A DNA stretch of 51,810 nt from a virus. Position numbers and translations under genes: made by a program. This document shows positions 7,249-16,574 of the stretch, piece after piece. The notes beneath the pieces are model-generated. The model made no database searches. It was not told the origin of the DNA and was given only the letters and a program-made list of their open reading frames with translations. The number at the start of each line of letters is the position of its first letter. Positions within the stretch are counted from its first letter, which is position 1. Where the stretch lies: positions 1 to 51,810 of the IMG/VR virus record IMGVR_UViG_3300021375_001646; one strand, given 5' to 3'.

Positions 7249-8378
7249 AGTTTGAAGTCCTTAAATGTATCTTTGTTAATGTCTTGTTTAACACCGCCAA
7301 CGATATAACTTTCAACTTCTGTTTCTTGTGGGGCAACTTGTAGTCCTGCACTTGACAACCAATGTTGTGTCCACGGTAGCGGATTAGTATTAAGCGGACG
7401 ATCGTAAATCATATCAAGTCCTAGTGCTTTCAATCTCTTGTTAGCAATAAACTCAACATAAGCATGAAGAAGATTAGCATTAAGTCCAATCATACTTCCG
7501 TCTTTGAATAAGTAGTCCGCCCAATTCTTTTCTTCTGCAACACATTCACGCCATAGGTCATAAACTTCATCTTTAAGTTCTACTGCGATTTTAGCCATGT
7601 CTGGATCATCGTCACCTTTGGCCCAATGTTTGAGAATGTGTGTACTTAGGTTAAGGTGTGTTGCTTCATCTCTTGCAATAAGACTAATAATCTTAGCACT
7701 ACCTTCCATCATTTTTAATTCACCAAATGCAAACGTACATGCAAATGAAACATAAAAACGTAAACCTTCTAAAATGTTTACAGTCATCATTGCTTTGTAT
7801 AATGCTTTCTTAACATCATACAAAGTACCTTTGCCTTTATTAAAGTAATTGTTTGCAATGTCATTGAACTCGTCATAGTATTTTGTAACACTTTCAGCAC
7901 GTTCAAGAATCTTTTCATCATCAAGGATAGTATCAAATACTTCACCCGGATTAGCATATACATTTTTTACAATATGTGTATATGAACGTGAGTGGAGTGT
8001 TTCAAAAAAGTCCCAAGCAATAATACAACCTTCTAGTTCTGGATTTGAACAGTAAGGTAAAAAACTTAGACATGGTCCACGTCCTTGTACACTATCTAAT
8101 AGTGTTTGATATTTTAAGTTACTTGTAAAAATATGTTTTTGTTCATCACGAAGTTGTTGATAGTCACCTCTATCTTTTTGTAGACTAACTTCCTCTGGTC
8201 TCCAAAAGTAACCAAGCATTGTTTGGTTAAGTTTATCATACTCAGGATATTTGAATACATCATACCTTTGTGTGTTTTGATCTGCTCCAAAGAACATATG
8301 CTCTTTTGTAAAGTCAACCTTCTCTCGGTTAAAAACTGTCTTTGTCATCGCTTTAGTATTACCCTTCTTCCTCGTCAT
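7245..8378 (-). CDS. nrdB: ribonucleotide reductase class Ia small subunit (377 aa)
   Basis: This protein houses the di-iron/tyrosyl radical cofactor. Family features visible include the helix with AWDFFETLHSRSYTHI, the metal-ligand segment IARDEATHLNLS and the E/H residues around LEGLRFYVSFACTF. The C-terminal tail (KQDINKDTFKDFKL) is the short peptide that binds NrdA. Its length is normal. The first ATG lies 4 nt after AAGGA; a second ATG 11 codons in is an alternative. It lies between nrdA and glutaredoxin in one operon and makes deoxyribonucleotides for phage replication. Confidence 0.96.
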   Translation of the reverse strand: MTRKKGNTKAMTKTVFNREKVDFTKEHMFFGADQNTQRYDVFKYPEYDKLNQTMLGYFWRPEEVSLQKDRGDYQQLRDEQKHIFTSNLKYQTLLDSVQGRGPCLSFLPYCSNPELEGCIIAWDFFETLHSRSYTHIVKNVYANPGEVFDTILDDEKILERAESVTKYYDEFNDIANNYFNKGKGTLYDVKKALYKAMMTVNILEGLRFYVSFACTFAFGELKMMEGSAKIISLIARDEATHLNLSTHILKHWAKGDDDPDMAKIAVELKDEVYDLWRECVAEEKNWADYLFKDGSMIGLNANLLHAYVEFIANKRLKALGLDMIYDRPLNTNPLPWTQHWLSSAGLQVAPQETEVESYIVGGVKQDINKDTFKDFKL

Positions 8379-8384
8379 AAATCC

Positions 8385-10766
8385 TTAAATGGCACACGCA
8401 TCACACATTTCATCATCTTGATCAACTGTCTGCGTATTACCGTTCTGGCCATTTGTATGACCGTTTGTACCATTAATTATAGCACCATTTGTTTTATTGT
8501 CAACCTCTGCTTGTTTCAAATCCTCAGCATCATCTTCAGCACCTTTAAAGTCATAAGTGTTTTGATAATAACTTGTTTTCCAACCCATCTTATAAGTTGT
8601 CAACATGTCCTTCATCATAACGCTCATAGGTACTTCGTTGTTTTCATACTGTAACGGATTGTATGACCAGTTACCACTAATGGCTTGATCAAAAAACTTC
8701 TGCATTACAGCGACGATATTTATGTAACCTTCGTTACCTTTCATGTCCCATAATAGAGTATAAAAGTTCTTTAGTTGACTATACTGTGGTACAATCTGCT
8801 TAAGAGGCCCTTTTTTACTTTTCTTAACGGACAAGTATCCGCGTGGTGGTTCGATTCCGTTTGTTGCGTTCGACACAACGGAACTGCTCTCCGATGGCAT
8901 TTGTGCGGACAATGTTGAGTGCCGTAACCCGTGTTTACTAATATCTGATCGTAAAGTCTTCCAATCATGATTAAGTTTCTTTCCAACAATATCGTTAACT
9001 TCTTCTTTGTAAGTATCAATTGGCATAATGCCGTCTGAGTATTTAGTGCGGTCAAAGTATTCACATGCTCCGCGTTCTTCTGCTAGTTTGTTTGATGCTT
9101 TTAACAAGTAGTATTGAAAACTTTCAGTTAAGTCGTGTACAAGTTTCCATGCTTCTTTATCGGCATAATTGACTTTGTGTTTTGCTAGGTAATGTGCTAG
9201 GCCGATGTAACCAATACCTAATGAGCGTCGAGCCTTTGTGCTTATTTCAGCGGCTTTTACAGGATATCCTTGATAGTCAATAATTTCCTCTAATGCTCGA
9301 ACGGACAAATCACACAGTTCTTCAAGTTCTGAACTTTCTTTGTTTAATGTTAATGCACCTATATTAATAGCACTAAGAATACACAATGCAATTTCACCGT
9401 TAGCATCATCAATATGCTGAATAGGTTTAGTAGGTAATGTAATTTCTTGACATAAGTTACTCATGTAAATAGGATCTTTAAATGAACTGTGTGTATTACA
9501 GTGATCTACATTCATAATATAGATACGTCCTGTTTCTGCACGTTCTTTTAGTACTGATGAAAATAATTCATGTGCATCTATTTTCTTTTTACGAATAGAT
9601 GTTTTACGTTCATACATTTCGTATAGTTCTTTAAACTTATCATTGTCGCCTGAATAAAATGCTTCATATAATCCTGGCACATCGTGTGGCGAGAAAAGAG
9701 TTATGTCTCCACCGGACAATAACCTTTCATACATTAATTTGTTAAGTTGAATAGAATAATCTAACTTACGTACTCTATTATCATCTGTACCTTTATTATT
9801 TTTTAGTACAAGGATGTCTTCAATTTCATAATGCCAAAGTGGGAAGTGTGTAGTAGCACTACCACCACGTACACCATTTTGTGTACAACTTCTTACTGTT
9901 GCTTCATATACTTTTAGAAAAGGAACAACACCTGTGTGTGCTACTTCGCCGCCTCTGATCTTCGAGTTAATCGCTCGTACACGACCTGCGTTAATGCCAA
10001 TACCCGCTCGCTGAGCGATATAATAACCAATAGCGGAATTGCTACTAAAAATACTAGGCAAAGTATCGTCAACATCAACCAGTACACAACTAGCAAACTG
10101 CCTAATTGGAGTACGGACTCCGGCCATGACCGGTGTAGGAATGTTAATTTTGAATAAGGATGTTGCGTCATAATATTTCTTCACGTATGATAAACGTGTC
10201 TCCTGTGGATATTCAGCAAACAATGTTGCCGCAATCATCATATACATAAACTGCGGAGTTTCATAAATTGCTCCACTGCTTCTGTCCTGACAAAGATACT
10301 TATCAACAACTTGTCTTAGTCCTGCGTATGTGAATTCTTCATTACGATCATGTTTAATGAATGTGTTTAGTTTCTTAAGTTCTGTTTCAGTATATTTTTC
10401 ACGTATATTAGAGTCATATACTCCACGCTCAATGTTAGCATCTATAACTTGAGAAAGAGTCATATGTTCATAAGTTCCGTAAACTTGTTTATGAAGTCCG
10501 TATAATAACAATCTTGCCGCGGCATATTGATAGTTAGGTGATTCAAGTGATATTAAATCATTTGCACTTCGAATTAAAATGTTTTGGATTTCGTCAGTAG
10601 TCATTCCGTCGTAAAATTGTAAATCCGCATTCATTTCAATTTGTGATGCTGATACACCTGTAAGTCCTTCACAGGCTTCTTCTACAACAAAATGAATTTT
10701 ATCTAAGTCTAACTTTACTTTATTTCCGTCTCTTTTGGTTATAAATGGTTCTTTAGATGCGTTCAT
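8385..10766 (-). CDS. nrdA: ribonucleotide reductase class Ia large subunit (793 aa)
   Basis: An N-terminal ATP-cone (FITKRDGNKVKLDLDKIHFV) is followed by the catalytic barrel with FASCVLVDVDD, RAGIGINAGRVRAINS, NGVRGGSATTHFPLWH and the NLCQEITLPT active-site loop. The C-terminus ends MCDACAI, supplying the redox CxxC pair that takes electrons from glutaredoxin. Just before it is an odd low-complexity linker rich in Asn, Gly and Thr (NGTNGHTNGQNGNTQ). A late-type element (ATTAAATA, 10812-10819) lies upstream and GAGGA precedes the ATG. It forms a complex with NrdB. Confidence 0.97.
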   Translation of the reverse strand: MNASKEPFITKRDGNKVKLDLDKIHFVVEEACEGLTGVSASQIEMNADLQFYDGMTTDEIQNILIRSANDLISLESPNYQYAAARLLLYGLHKQVYGTYEHMTLSQVIDANIERGVYDSNIREKYTETELKKLNTFIKHDRNEEFTYAGLRQVVDKYLCQDRSSGAIYETPQFMYMMIAATLFAEYPQETRLSYVKKYYDATSLFKINIPTPVMAGVRTPIRQFASCVLVDVDDTLPSIFSSNSAIGYYIAQRAGIGINAGRVRAINSKIRGGEVAHTGVVPFLKVYEATVRSCTQNGVRGGSATTHFPLWHYEIEDILVLKNNKGTDDNRVRKLDYSIQLNKLMYERLLSGGDITLFSPHDVPGLYEAFYSGDNDKFKELYEMYERKTSIRKKKIDAHELFSSVLKERAETGRIYIMNVDHCNTHSSFKDPIYMSNLCQEITLPTKPIQHIDDANGEIALCILSAINIGALTLNKESSELEELCDLSVRALEEIIDYQGYPVKAAEISTKARRSLGIGYIGLAHYLAKHKVNYADKEAWKLVHDLTESFQYYLLKASNKLAEERGACEYFDRTKYSDGIMPIDTYKEEVNDIVGKKLNHDWKTLRSDISKHGLRHSTLSAQMPSESSSVVSNATNGIEPPRGYLSVKKSKKGPLKQIVPQYSQLKNFYTLLWDMKGNEGYINIVAVMQKFFDQAISGNWSYNPLQYENNEVPMSVMMKDMLTTYKMGWKTSYYQNTYDFKGAEDDAEDLKQAEVDNKTNGAIINGTNGHTNGQNGNTQTVDQDDEMCDACAI

Positions 10767-10811
10767 TATGTCCTCTTTTCTATACGTTCTTTTATCATGT
10801 GTGCAGTCCAG

Positions 10812-10819
10812 TATTTAAT
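10812..10819 (-). promoter_or_regulatory. late-type promoter element ATTAAATA upstream of nrdA
   Basis: The predicted transcription start is about 40 nt before the nrdA ATG, leaving a normal leader with GAGGA before the start codon. Confidence 0.45.
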
Positions 10820-10826
10820 ACAAAAA

Positions 10827-11243
10827 CTACAATTCAATTGTTTCCTGGCAAACCATGCTATCTGATAGTTCACTACTTATACAAATATTATTGTTTTCAT
10901 AGTCAATAATATTGTCACAAACTTTAACTAGATTATAGTATCTTTTTGTCGTATGGTCTATATATATTTTTATCAAAACAGACGTTTTGGTAAACCTTGT
11001 AGTTAACTTCAGGGTATGTCCTATCATAAGGGGTATACCGACGGGACAATACCGGTTTTCTTTAATTAACTCCCAAGGCGTTGGCCACTGTTGAGAATTA
11101 AAAGGATTAAGATATTTGTCAGTAACAGGTGCAGTCTTCCAGAAGTCTAAAGATGCCTTATAAGGATCAACACACTCTTCGAGTGTATCTCTGAAAGTTC
11201 TCCATTGTGTTATACGTTCGTCAGTATTTGTATCTAAGAACAT
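10827..11243 (-). CDS. hypothetical protein downstream of the spike gene (138 aa)
   Basis: The gene begins directly after the stop of the beta-helix spike gene (no spacer), so it is probably translated from the same mRNA. The N-terminal half contains YLNPFNSQQWPTPWELIKEN, and the C-terminal half is beta-rich. The close coupling with a spike gene suggests a baseplate or fibre-attachment role. No family was firmly recognised. Confidence 0.65.
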   Translation of the reverse strand: MFLDTNTDERITQWRTFRDTLEECVDPYKASLDFWKTAPVTDKYLNPFNSQQWPTPWELIKENRYCPVGIPLMIGHTLKLTTRFTKTSVLIKIYIDHTTKRYYNLVKVCDNIIDYENNNICISSELSDSMVCQETIEL

Positions 11244-12899
11244 CTATGCAAAGTAACTGATAGTATAACTTAGGGTTCCTATGCCATTACCGATTGGGTT
11301 TCTGTACTTAACTAATAAAGTTTCACTACCTGATGTACTGTCCATGTCATCAAGTACTGCTGTCCATTCGATGGCACCATCGCTTGTGCCTGTGTGACTG
11401 TAGTTGTCTGTTATGTTTATACTACTGTCATTTCTAATTGTAAGTGTTAACTTACCTTGTCTAGTTGTATCACTAGATGTTCCGTCTTTTACAACAAGAT
11501 AATCAATATATGCAATCTTATCTTTGGTAAAAGGTAATTTAATAATTTGTGTAGGTGCATCTACTTCTGATAGTGTTTCAGTTTTCAAACGTGATTTAGT
11601 ATAATGTAATCCATCAACTGTTGGTTTAAATGGAACTGCACTTAATGAAGTTTGATTTACAAATGCATCTCTTTCAAAGAAGTCTCCAACACTTGCACAT
11701 AGTTCACTGTCAAATTTAATTACACTTGTTTGTGGTGAGTTTTGTCCGTTGCCGTTGTTAGCAACATCAATAAAAATGTTTGAAGATGATGTGTGTCCAT
11801 ATGGAGTTGTGTTGTTTGGTGCATGTACTGCAATACCAAAGTCATCAATCTTATCAAATTTACAATTAGTAATTAAGTAATGTCTTGGACCTTGTGCTTG
11901 AGAGCCTGATCCTGAACTTGTTCTACCTAGGTCAATACCAACATGACCAAATGTAAACAAACTATCTTTAATTGTAATTGTTTGTGTGTCGTATATACTG
12001 TAAACACCAATACTTAATTGTGTAAACTGACAGTTACTAATTGTAACGTTTTCAGAAGTAAGTGCACCTAAGCCTCTTACTTCAATACCAGACTGTGCCG
12101 CATCTAATCCTTGTAGTGCATTCCATGTACCTGTAAATTTAACATTATCAATAATACTTTCTGTTGTATTATCTAAGTAAAGTAATGGAGCATCTGCTGT
12201 TACTGTTGCATCAACTGTTAATGTCATACCTTGTATCATAATATTTTGTGGACGGCTAATGTTTTGCATTGAAGCAAACTCTACATAACTTCCTGGAGTA
12301 CTATTTCCGCCTACTGTTTGAAAAACAGGTTTTGCAGTTTGTGATAATTCATTTGTATCAACATGCATTGTGATAATAGTTTTGTCAGGTCCGTCACCTA
12401 TAATATTTGCATAAGGTGGAATATGAATTGTGTTTGTAATTTTATATGAGCCTGCCTCAAATTTTAATGCTCTTCTTGAATTTGCATTAAACTTGTCGCT
12501 ACTGTTTAAAAAGATTTGATCGACTGCTCTTTGTAATGCTTCAGTATCATCTGAAACACCATCACCAACTACACCAAAACTTTTAATACTTACGATATCA
12601 TCTAAACGTGTTTGAATATTTCTTTTAATTGGATTGTTAGAAAACTCGCCTGTTTGTACAGTTGCGTCTGTGTTTCCTTGGAATTCATATTGATCAAGTA
12701 ATTGAAAGATGTTTGTTTTTTCTGTTAGGATTTCAGTATTTCCAACAGCCGGGGCACCTTCAGTTACACTGCCATTACCAATATATAATTTTTGTGTATC
12801 TACTGCCCAGCCTAGTTCTGCACTGGCAAGTTGTGGTAAACCTGTTATAGTTTCCTTACCACGTCTATGTTGAATCTTTGAAATTTGTACGACTGCCAC
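11244..12899 (-). CDS. tail spike with pectate-lyase-like beta-helix (551 aa)
   Basis: The N-terminus (VQISKIQHRRGKETITGLPQ, then LASAELGWAVDTQKLYIGNG) matches the small module found at the start of many phage fibres (tropism-determinant type). Residues about 100-125 (SIKSFGVVGDGVSDDTEALQ) are the hallmark opening of a pectate-lyase-superfamily right-handed beta-helix. Many IxNCxF-type turns follow to about residue 400, then a beta-sandwich-like C-terminus. Such spikes bind or degrade surface polysaccharide. The start codon is GTG with AGGAG upstream, and a late element (GGTAAATA, 12923-12930) precedes it. Confidence 0.85.
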   Translation of the reverse strand: MAVVQISKIQHRRGKETITGLPQLASAELGWAVDTQKLYIGNGSVTEGAPAVGNTEILTEKTNIFQLLDQYEFQGNTDATVQTGEFSNNPIKRNIQTRLDDIVSIKSFGVVGDGVSDDTEALQRAVDQIFLNSSDKFNANSRRALKFEAGSYKITNTIHIPPYANIIGDGPDKTIITMHVDTNELSQTAKPVFQTVGGNSTPGSYVEFASMQNISRPQNIMIQGMTLTVDATVTADAPLLYLDNTTESIIDNVKFTGTWNALQGLDAAQSGIEVRGLGALTSENVTISNCQFTQLSIGVYSIYDTQTITIKDSLFTFGHVGIDLGRTSSGSGSQAQGPRHYLITNCKFDKIDDFGIAVHAPNNTTPYGHTSSSNIFIDVANNGNGQNSPQTSVIKFDSELCASVGDFFERDAFVNQTSLSAVPFKPTVDGLHYTKSRLKTETLSEVDAPTQIIKLPFTKDKIAYIDYLVVKDGTSSDTTRQGKLTLTIRNDSSINITDNYSHTGTSDGAIEWTAVLDDMDSTSGSETLLVKYRNPIGNGIGTLSYTISYFA

Positions 12900-12922
12900 T
12901 GTGTTCTCCTAATTTATATGTG

Positions 12923-12930
12923 TATTTACC
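12923..12930 (-). promoter_or_regulatory. late promoter element GGTAAATA upstream of the spike gene
   Basis: It is followed by a 5-nt gap and then a short leader with AGGAG before the GTG start at 12899. Confidence 0.55.
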
Positions 12931-12932
12931 AA

Positions 12933-13628
12933 TTAGAAGTGATGATTGGCATAGTAATCTTCAACTCGCTTTAACCATTCGTTAGACCAGTGTTCAAACT
13001 CGTCTGCTACTAGGTCAAATTGCTGGTATTCTAATGCTCTGCTACACATAAACACATGTCCTTCACGTATATCAGTGCCGTATACTGCATTGTGTGCCAT
13101 AGCATATGCCGCCATCTGCAAATAGTAATCCTCTACCCACTCTTTTTTCTTAGGCTTGTTAGTTTGTTTAAAGTCCATAATACAAGGAGTTCCTTTGTAC
13201 TGTCCTACAACATCACAAGTACCTGAATACATCTGTGGATAGTATAATGCTTGTTCAATACCCCATACTTCGTCTACATCTACTAGAGCAGATTCAATAA
13301 TTACATCAGCCATTTTGTTTGCTTGAACATGCACTAGGTTGTTACCTGGTTTACGTTCTTCACCTATAAGAAAACGTTCTAAATTATTGTGCATTGCTGT
13401 ACCAACACCTGCGGCTTCGGTTACAATTTGCTGTGCTTGTTTTTCGCCCACTCGCTTTTTCCATGCGATTAAATGCGTCATATCCTTCGTTTTACCTAGG
13501 ATCGTTGTGACACTTGGTGTTTTACTACCATCGGGTGCTTCGTAAAGTCTTTTACCTTGTAAGTTTATTTGTTTAACTGTGTGATACTTGTAACGTTCCA
13601 CATAAGTTGGTGGGGTATGTTTTTCCAT
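12933..13628 (-). CDS. PD-(D/E)XK exonuclease, Cas4/RecB-like (231 aa)
   Basis: Conserved nuclease-core elements are visible: TPSVTTILGKT near residue 40, GVGTAMHNNLERFL near 95, then YSGTCDVVGQYKGTPCIMDF with the D...D-x-K-like arrangement (IMDFKQTNKPKK) and the Q-x-x-x-Y motif LQMAAYAMAH. This is the RecB/Cas4-like nuclease family. Phage members act in recombination or host DNA degradation. No Fe-S cysteine quartet is seen, so it is not Cas4 proper. Confidence 0.8.
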   Translation of the reverse strand: MEKHTPPTYVERYKYHTVKQINLQGKRLYEAPDGSKTPSVTTILGKTKDMTHLIAWKKRVGEKQAQQIVTEAAGVGTAMHNNLERFLIGEERKPGNNLVHVQANKMADVIIESALVDVDEVWGIEQALYYPQMYSGTCDVVGQYKGTPCIMDFKQTNKPKKKEWVEDYYLQMAAYAMAHNAVYGTDIREGHVFMCSRALEYQQFDLVADEFEHWSNEWLKRVEDYYANHHF

Positions 13629-13688
13629 TAATAAAAAATCCTGTAGTTGTAGTATTAATTATAACTTCTAAGGAGGGTGAATGTCAAG

Positions 13689-14039
13689 TTATGAGCGTCT
13701 GTTTGTTGCTCGTTTTGCCATTTTTTCTATATTATTGGTTGGACTAGAGTCAACATCATCAACTGTACCATCTGCGTCACGTTGCATTTGAGTGTTAAGT
13801 GTAACGCCATCTTGGTCGAAGTTCTTTATAACTGCTTTGACTTCATCTGATGTATCATACAAGTCTTTGAAGATCCCATAATCAAAACTACCATGGCCAC
13901 TTGCTTTCATAAGCGACCCTATTGCTTGATAGGATAGTTCAGCAGTATTGTTTGTTTGGTTAGCACGTTGAATTTGATTGCGGAAAAGCAATACTATATC
14001 TTGTTCTAAATCACTACCTGAAAATTCAAATAGTCTCAT
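13689..14039 (-). CDS. small virion-type protein with MRLFEF N-terminus (116 aa)
   Basis: The N-terminus MRLFEFSGSDLEQD shares the M-R-(I/L)-x-E pattern of several proteins in this region. The body is helical and polar, and the C-terminus is basic (KRATNRRS). AAGGAG lies 9 nt upstream of the ATG. It follows the 439-residue acidic protein directly and is probably part of a head or internal-protein cluster. Confidence 0.65.
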   Translation of the reverse strand: MRLFEFSGSDLEQDIVLLFRNQIQRANQTNNTAELSYQAIGSLMKASGHGSFDYGIFKDLYDTSDEVKAVIKNFDQDGVTLNTQMQRDADGTVDDVDSSPTNNIEKMAKRATNRRS

Positions 14040-14049
14040 GTGCGACTCC

Positions 14050-15369
14050 TTATTGAGCCAACTTGTTCATTATACGAGTTGATTCTGCTACTGATCTTTT
14101 CTTAGGTGTGTATGACTCTGGTGTATCGTTTTCTTCATCACTACCATTATATTCGTCAAAGAATTCTGCGTCACCATGCTTTGCAATAAACTCTTTTCTA
14201 GTCATGCTTTCAGCATCGTCTTCCATTGATCTTTTAACTGCACCTTCGCCAATTGATTCACGCTTTTCTCTGCCAGCAGTTTCTTCTCCACCACTTGCGG
14301 CATCACTTGCACTAAACTCATCTGATGGATCAATAGGATCAACTGCATCAACTGGTCCGTCTGCATCTACATCCATTGCAGGATCTAGTTCTTCTTCGCC
14401 TTCTGGATCAGCGCCAATAGTATCTGTTGGTGCTTGTTCGCCTGTAACAATTTGTACACCTGCTGTAAGTGCTTCACGTGATGTAGTTAATACTTCTTGT
14501 GTTGCTTCTAATGCAGGTTTAACTGTTGCAACAAATGCTTCTGATTGTTCTAGTCCTAGTTCATCTCTTATTGAGTCTGCTAGTTCTAACATTCCTTCTG
14601 CACCCATTTCAGCAACATCTTCTAAGAATGCTGTAAATCTATCTACCATGTCTTTAGCGGCCATTGTTAATTCTGCTTGTTCTTCAGCACCTTCTTTAAC
14701 AATTTTACTTTCGCCTACTGCTTCAGCACTTGGCATTCCTTTTTTCATTGCTTTTAATCTTTGTACACCTTGCATACTTAAGAAAGGTTGCATCATTGAT
14801 GTCATAGCATCTCTAAAGCCATCAATTTGTTGTTTGTTTAACGGCTTACCTTGCATGATCTTTTCAATTGCCATTCTAGCCAAGTTTGCTTTACTTGGAT
14901 CGTCCATTACAACTCTTAATGCTGTAAGTACTTTAGAATCTTGTTTTGTATTGTTATCCATGTTAGGGTCAACGTCAGTACCTGCACCTGGATCATCATC
15001 AACATCATCGTTTGGGTTTGCTTCTGCAAAGTCACGTGCTACATCTTCATCTGTTTCATCAACATTCATAATGTCTTCGCCTAGATCGTACTCATCAACA
15101 CTTTCAAGGGGATTGTCAAGATATTGATTAATTGCACTTTCTACAATTTTGCTGATCAGCAATGTTTTTTGATATTCATCACTTTTTAGTGATTCGTTAA
15201 ACTTATGCTTAACTTCGAATTCTTTTAATTTATTTTGAATCTTTGTACTATAAGATTCTAGTTGTGCTTGGCTATATTTGGCAAGATCAACTGTAATACC
15301 ATGTTTGCTACGCAAGTCTTTCTGTAAAGACTCTACTGTAACTTTGTTCATAAAATCTGACGTTTTCAT
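14050..15369 (-). CDS. large acidic helical protein, probable head/core structural protein (439 aa)
   Basis: It begins MKTSDFMNKVTVESLQKDLR and is mainly helical. An extremely acidic stretch occurs near residues 95-145 and a second one after 300 (EGEEELDPAMDVDADGPVDA). The composition and the MKT-x-x-F start resemble prohead core or internal proteins of T4-like phages, which carry an N-terminal capsid-targeting segment. It is followed by several small basic proteins, which fits an acidic/basic packaged-protein set. The function is inferred, not demonstrated. Confidence 0.6.
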   Translation of the reverse strand: MKTSDFMNKVTVESLQKDLRSKHGITVDLAKYSQAQLESYSTKIQNKLKEFEVKHKFNESLKSDEYQKTLLISKIVESAINQYLDNPLESVDEYDLGEDIMNVDETDEDVARDFAEANPNDDVDDDPGAGTDVDPNMDNNTKQDSKVLTALRVVMDDPSKANLARMAIEKIMQGKPLNKQQIDGFRDAMTSMMQPFLSMQGVQRLKAMKKGMPSAEAVGESKIVKEGAEEQAELTMAAKDMVDRFTAFLEDVAEMGAEGMLELADSIRDELGLEQSEAFVATVKPALEATQEVLTTSREALTAGVQIVTGEQAPTDTIGADPEGEEELDPAMDVDADGPVDAVDPIDPSDEFSASDAASGGEETAGREKRESIGEGAVKRSMEDDAESMTRKEFIAKHGDAEFFDEYNGSDEENDTPESYTPKKRSVAESTRIMNKLAQ

Positions 15370-15399
15370 CGTGTGTAATCCCCTAACGTTATTATAGTG

Positions 15400-15888
15400 T
15401 TATTTAGTGTCAAACAGCAAAGTTTCGGCCTCATCTAGAAGCAATCCTATTCTGTGCTTGTATTTCTCATATTTAGGCAAATATTCGTCTAACCTAGCGT
15501 GATACATATCTACTTTAAAATAGTCTTCTGATTGTTCAGCAACCTTTAATCCATGCTTTAAAAAGCGTATTTCATTATAATAGTGCAAAAATTTGTGATC
15601 TGTATCTAAATGTTCCTGTTCATCAAACTCTGTATCCATACCCAAATATATTGATATTGCTACTGCTATCTTATGATTAGCAATACCTTTGTAGTATGCT
15701 ATCTTTGGATTATGTAGATTTAGTATATTGAACCAGCCGTGTCTATCTTTCTTTATATAACAATGTTTGAATTTGATTCCACCATTATGCGAAACAGGCA
15801 ATACAAATCCGTTTTGTTTCAAACGAATCTTTACTGACTGTGCAGTGGCCTGAAAGGCAGATACTAATTTTTTAACTTCTGGTTTCAT
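15400..15888 (-). CDS. hypothetical protein (162 aa)
   Basis: This is a soluble protein rich in Lys, His and Tyr, with a beta N-terminal half (IKFKHCYIKKDRHGWFNI) and a helical C-terminal half (YYNEIRFLKHGLKVAEQSED). No domain was recognised. It lies in the co-oriented block between the basic proteins and the acidic 439-residue protein. Confidence 0.6.
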   Translation of the reverse strand: MKPEVKKLVSAFQATAQSVKIRLKQNGFVLPVSHNGGIKFKHCYIKKDRHGWFNILNLHNPKIAYYKGIANHKIAVAISIYLGMDTEFDEQEHLDTDHKFLHYYNEIRFLKHGLKVAEQSEDYFKVDMYHARLDEYLPKYEKYKHRIGLLLDEAETLLFDTK

Positions 15889-15911
15889 GTCTTTAAATTA
15901 TAACGTAAAAA

Positions 15912-16574
15912 CTACTGTAATGCAAGATCTTTTTTATTATACTTTACCGTTTTAGGCAAGCCTTTTGCTTGTTTGGAAGGTTGCAGTTCAATTTCACTGC
16001 CGGTTACATTCTTTACTTTCATTTTGGCATTAAATGTTTTACTTGGACTTTTTGGATCTGCAACAGGCATTGTAAATTCTTGCCCTCTTGCTAGTTTAGT
16101 TTGTTGTGTACCTTGCGTACCCTGTGTTCCAATAGTACCCTGTCCACCGCCTTGTTGTGAAAGTTTTTGTGCTGTGTTCGTTTTTAAACTTTGTTGGTTG
16201 TTGCTTTGTTTTTTAGCACTACCACGTTCTTGTGAAGCAAGATCAGTTCCTAGGTTATTTACTGCTTTACCTATCTTCCTAATAGTGCTGTTATTGTTTG
16301 TACCTGACCCTGGTCCTGTTTTTGGTACTGGTGCCATGTTTTGTGCTGTTCTTTTAATTGTTCTACCTGCGCCACGTGCTAATGCTCCTGCGCCACGTGC
16401 TAATGCTCCTGCACCTCTTACTAATGCTCCGCCTGCAACTCTTGCGGCTGTTGCACCTACTCCAGCAAGTGCGGCTAATGGAACCAACTCATTAAGTTGT
16501 TCTTCAGTCAACTCGTGATCAAGTATAACTTCTTTGAACTTACTATGCTTTGGGTCAATCTCGTCAATACGCAT
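15912..16574 (-). CDS. Gly/Ala/Arg-rich putative internal virion protein (220 aa)
   Basis: It starts MRIDEIDPKHSKFKEVILD, again the M-R-I-x-E pattern. A hydrophobic segment near residues 30-50 (LVPLAALAGVGATAARVAGG) leads into tandem ARGAGAL repeats, then a Gln/Thr/Gly-rich linker with three GTQGTQ-like units, and a basic beta C-terminus. The mixture suggests a packaged or membrane-interacting virion component. No family was recognised. Its start overlaps the stop of the next upstream gene. Confidence 0.6.
   Translation of the reverse strand: MRIDEIDPKHSKFKEVILDHELTEEQLNELVPLAALAGVGATAARVAGGALVRGAGALARGAGALARGAGRTIKRTAQNMAPVPKTGPGSGTNNNSTIRKIGKAVNNLGTDLASQERGSAKKQSNNQQSLKTNTAQKLSQQGGGQGTIGTQGTQGTQQTKLARGQEFTMPVADPKSPSKTFNAKMKVKNVTGSEIELQPSKQAKGLPKTVKYNKKDLALQ

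Noticed and set aside
13681-13791. A 36-codon plus-strand ORF with a strong AAGGAGG site, antisense to the MRLFEF gene
   Set aside because: It is the complement of a well-supported gene, no promoter was seen, and the composition is Ser/Thr-rich like other antisense shadows.
14063-15127. A 354-codon plus-strand ORF
   Set aside because: It is antisense to the acidic 439-residue protein. Its Ser/Ala-rich composition is a mirror of Asp/Glu/Ala codons, and it has no ribosome site.
15973-16518. A 181-codon plus-strand ORF rich in Cys and Pro
   Set aside because: It is antisense to the Gly/Ala/Arg-rich protein; the unusual Cys/Pro content is an artefact of complementing Gly and Arg codons.
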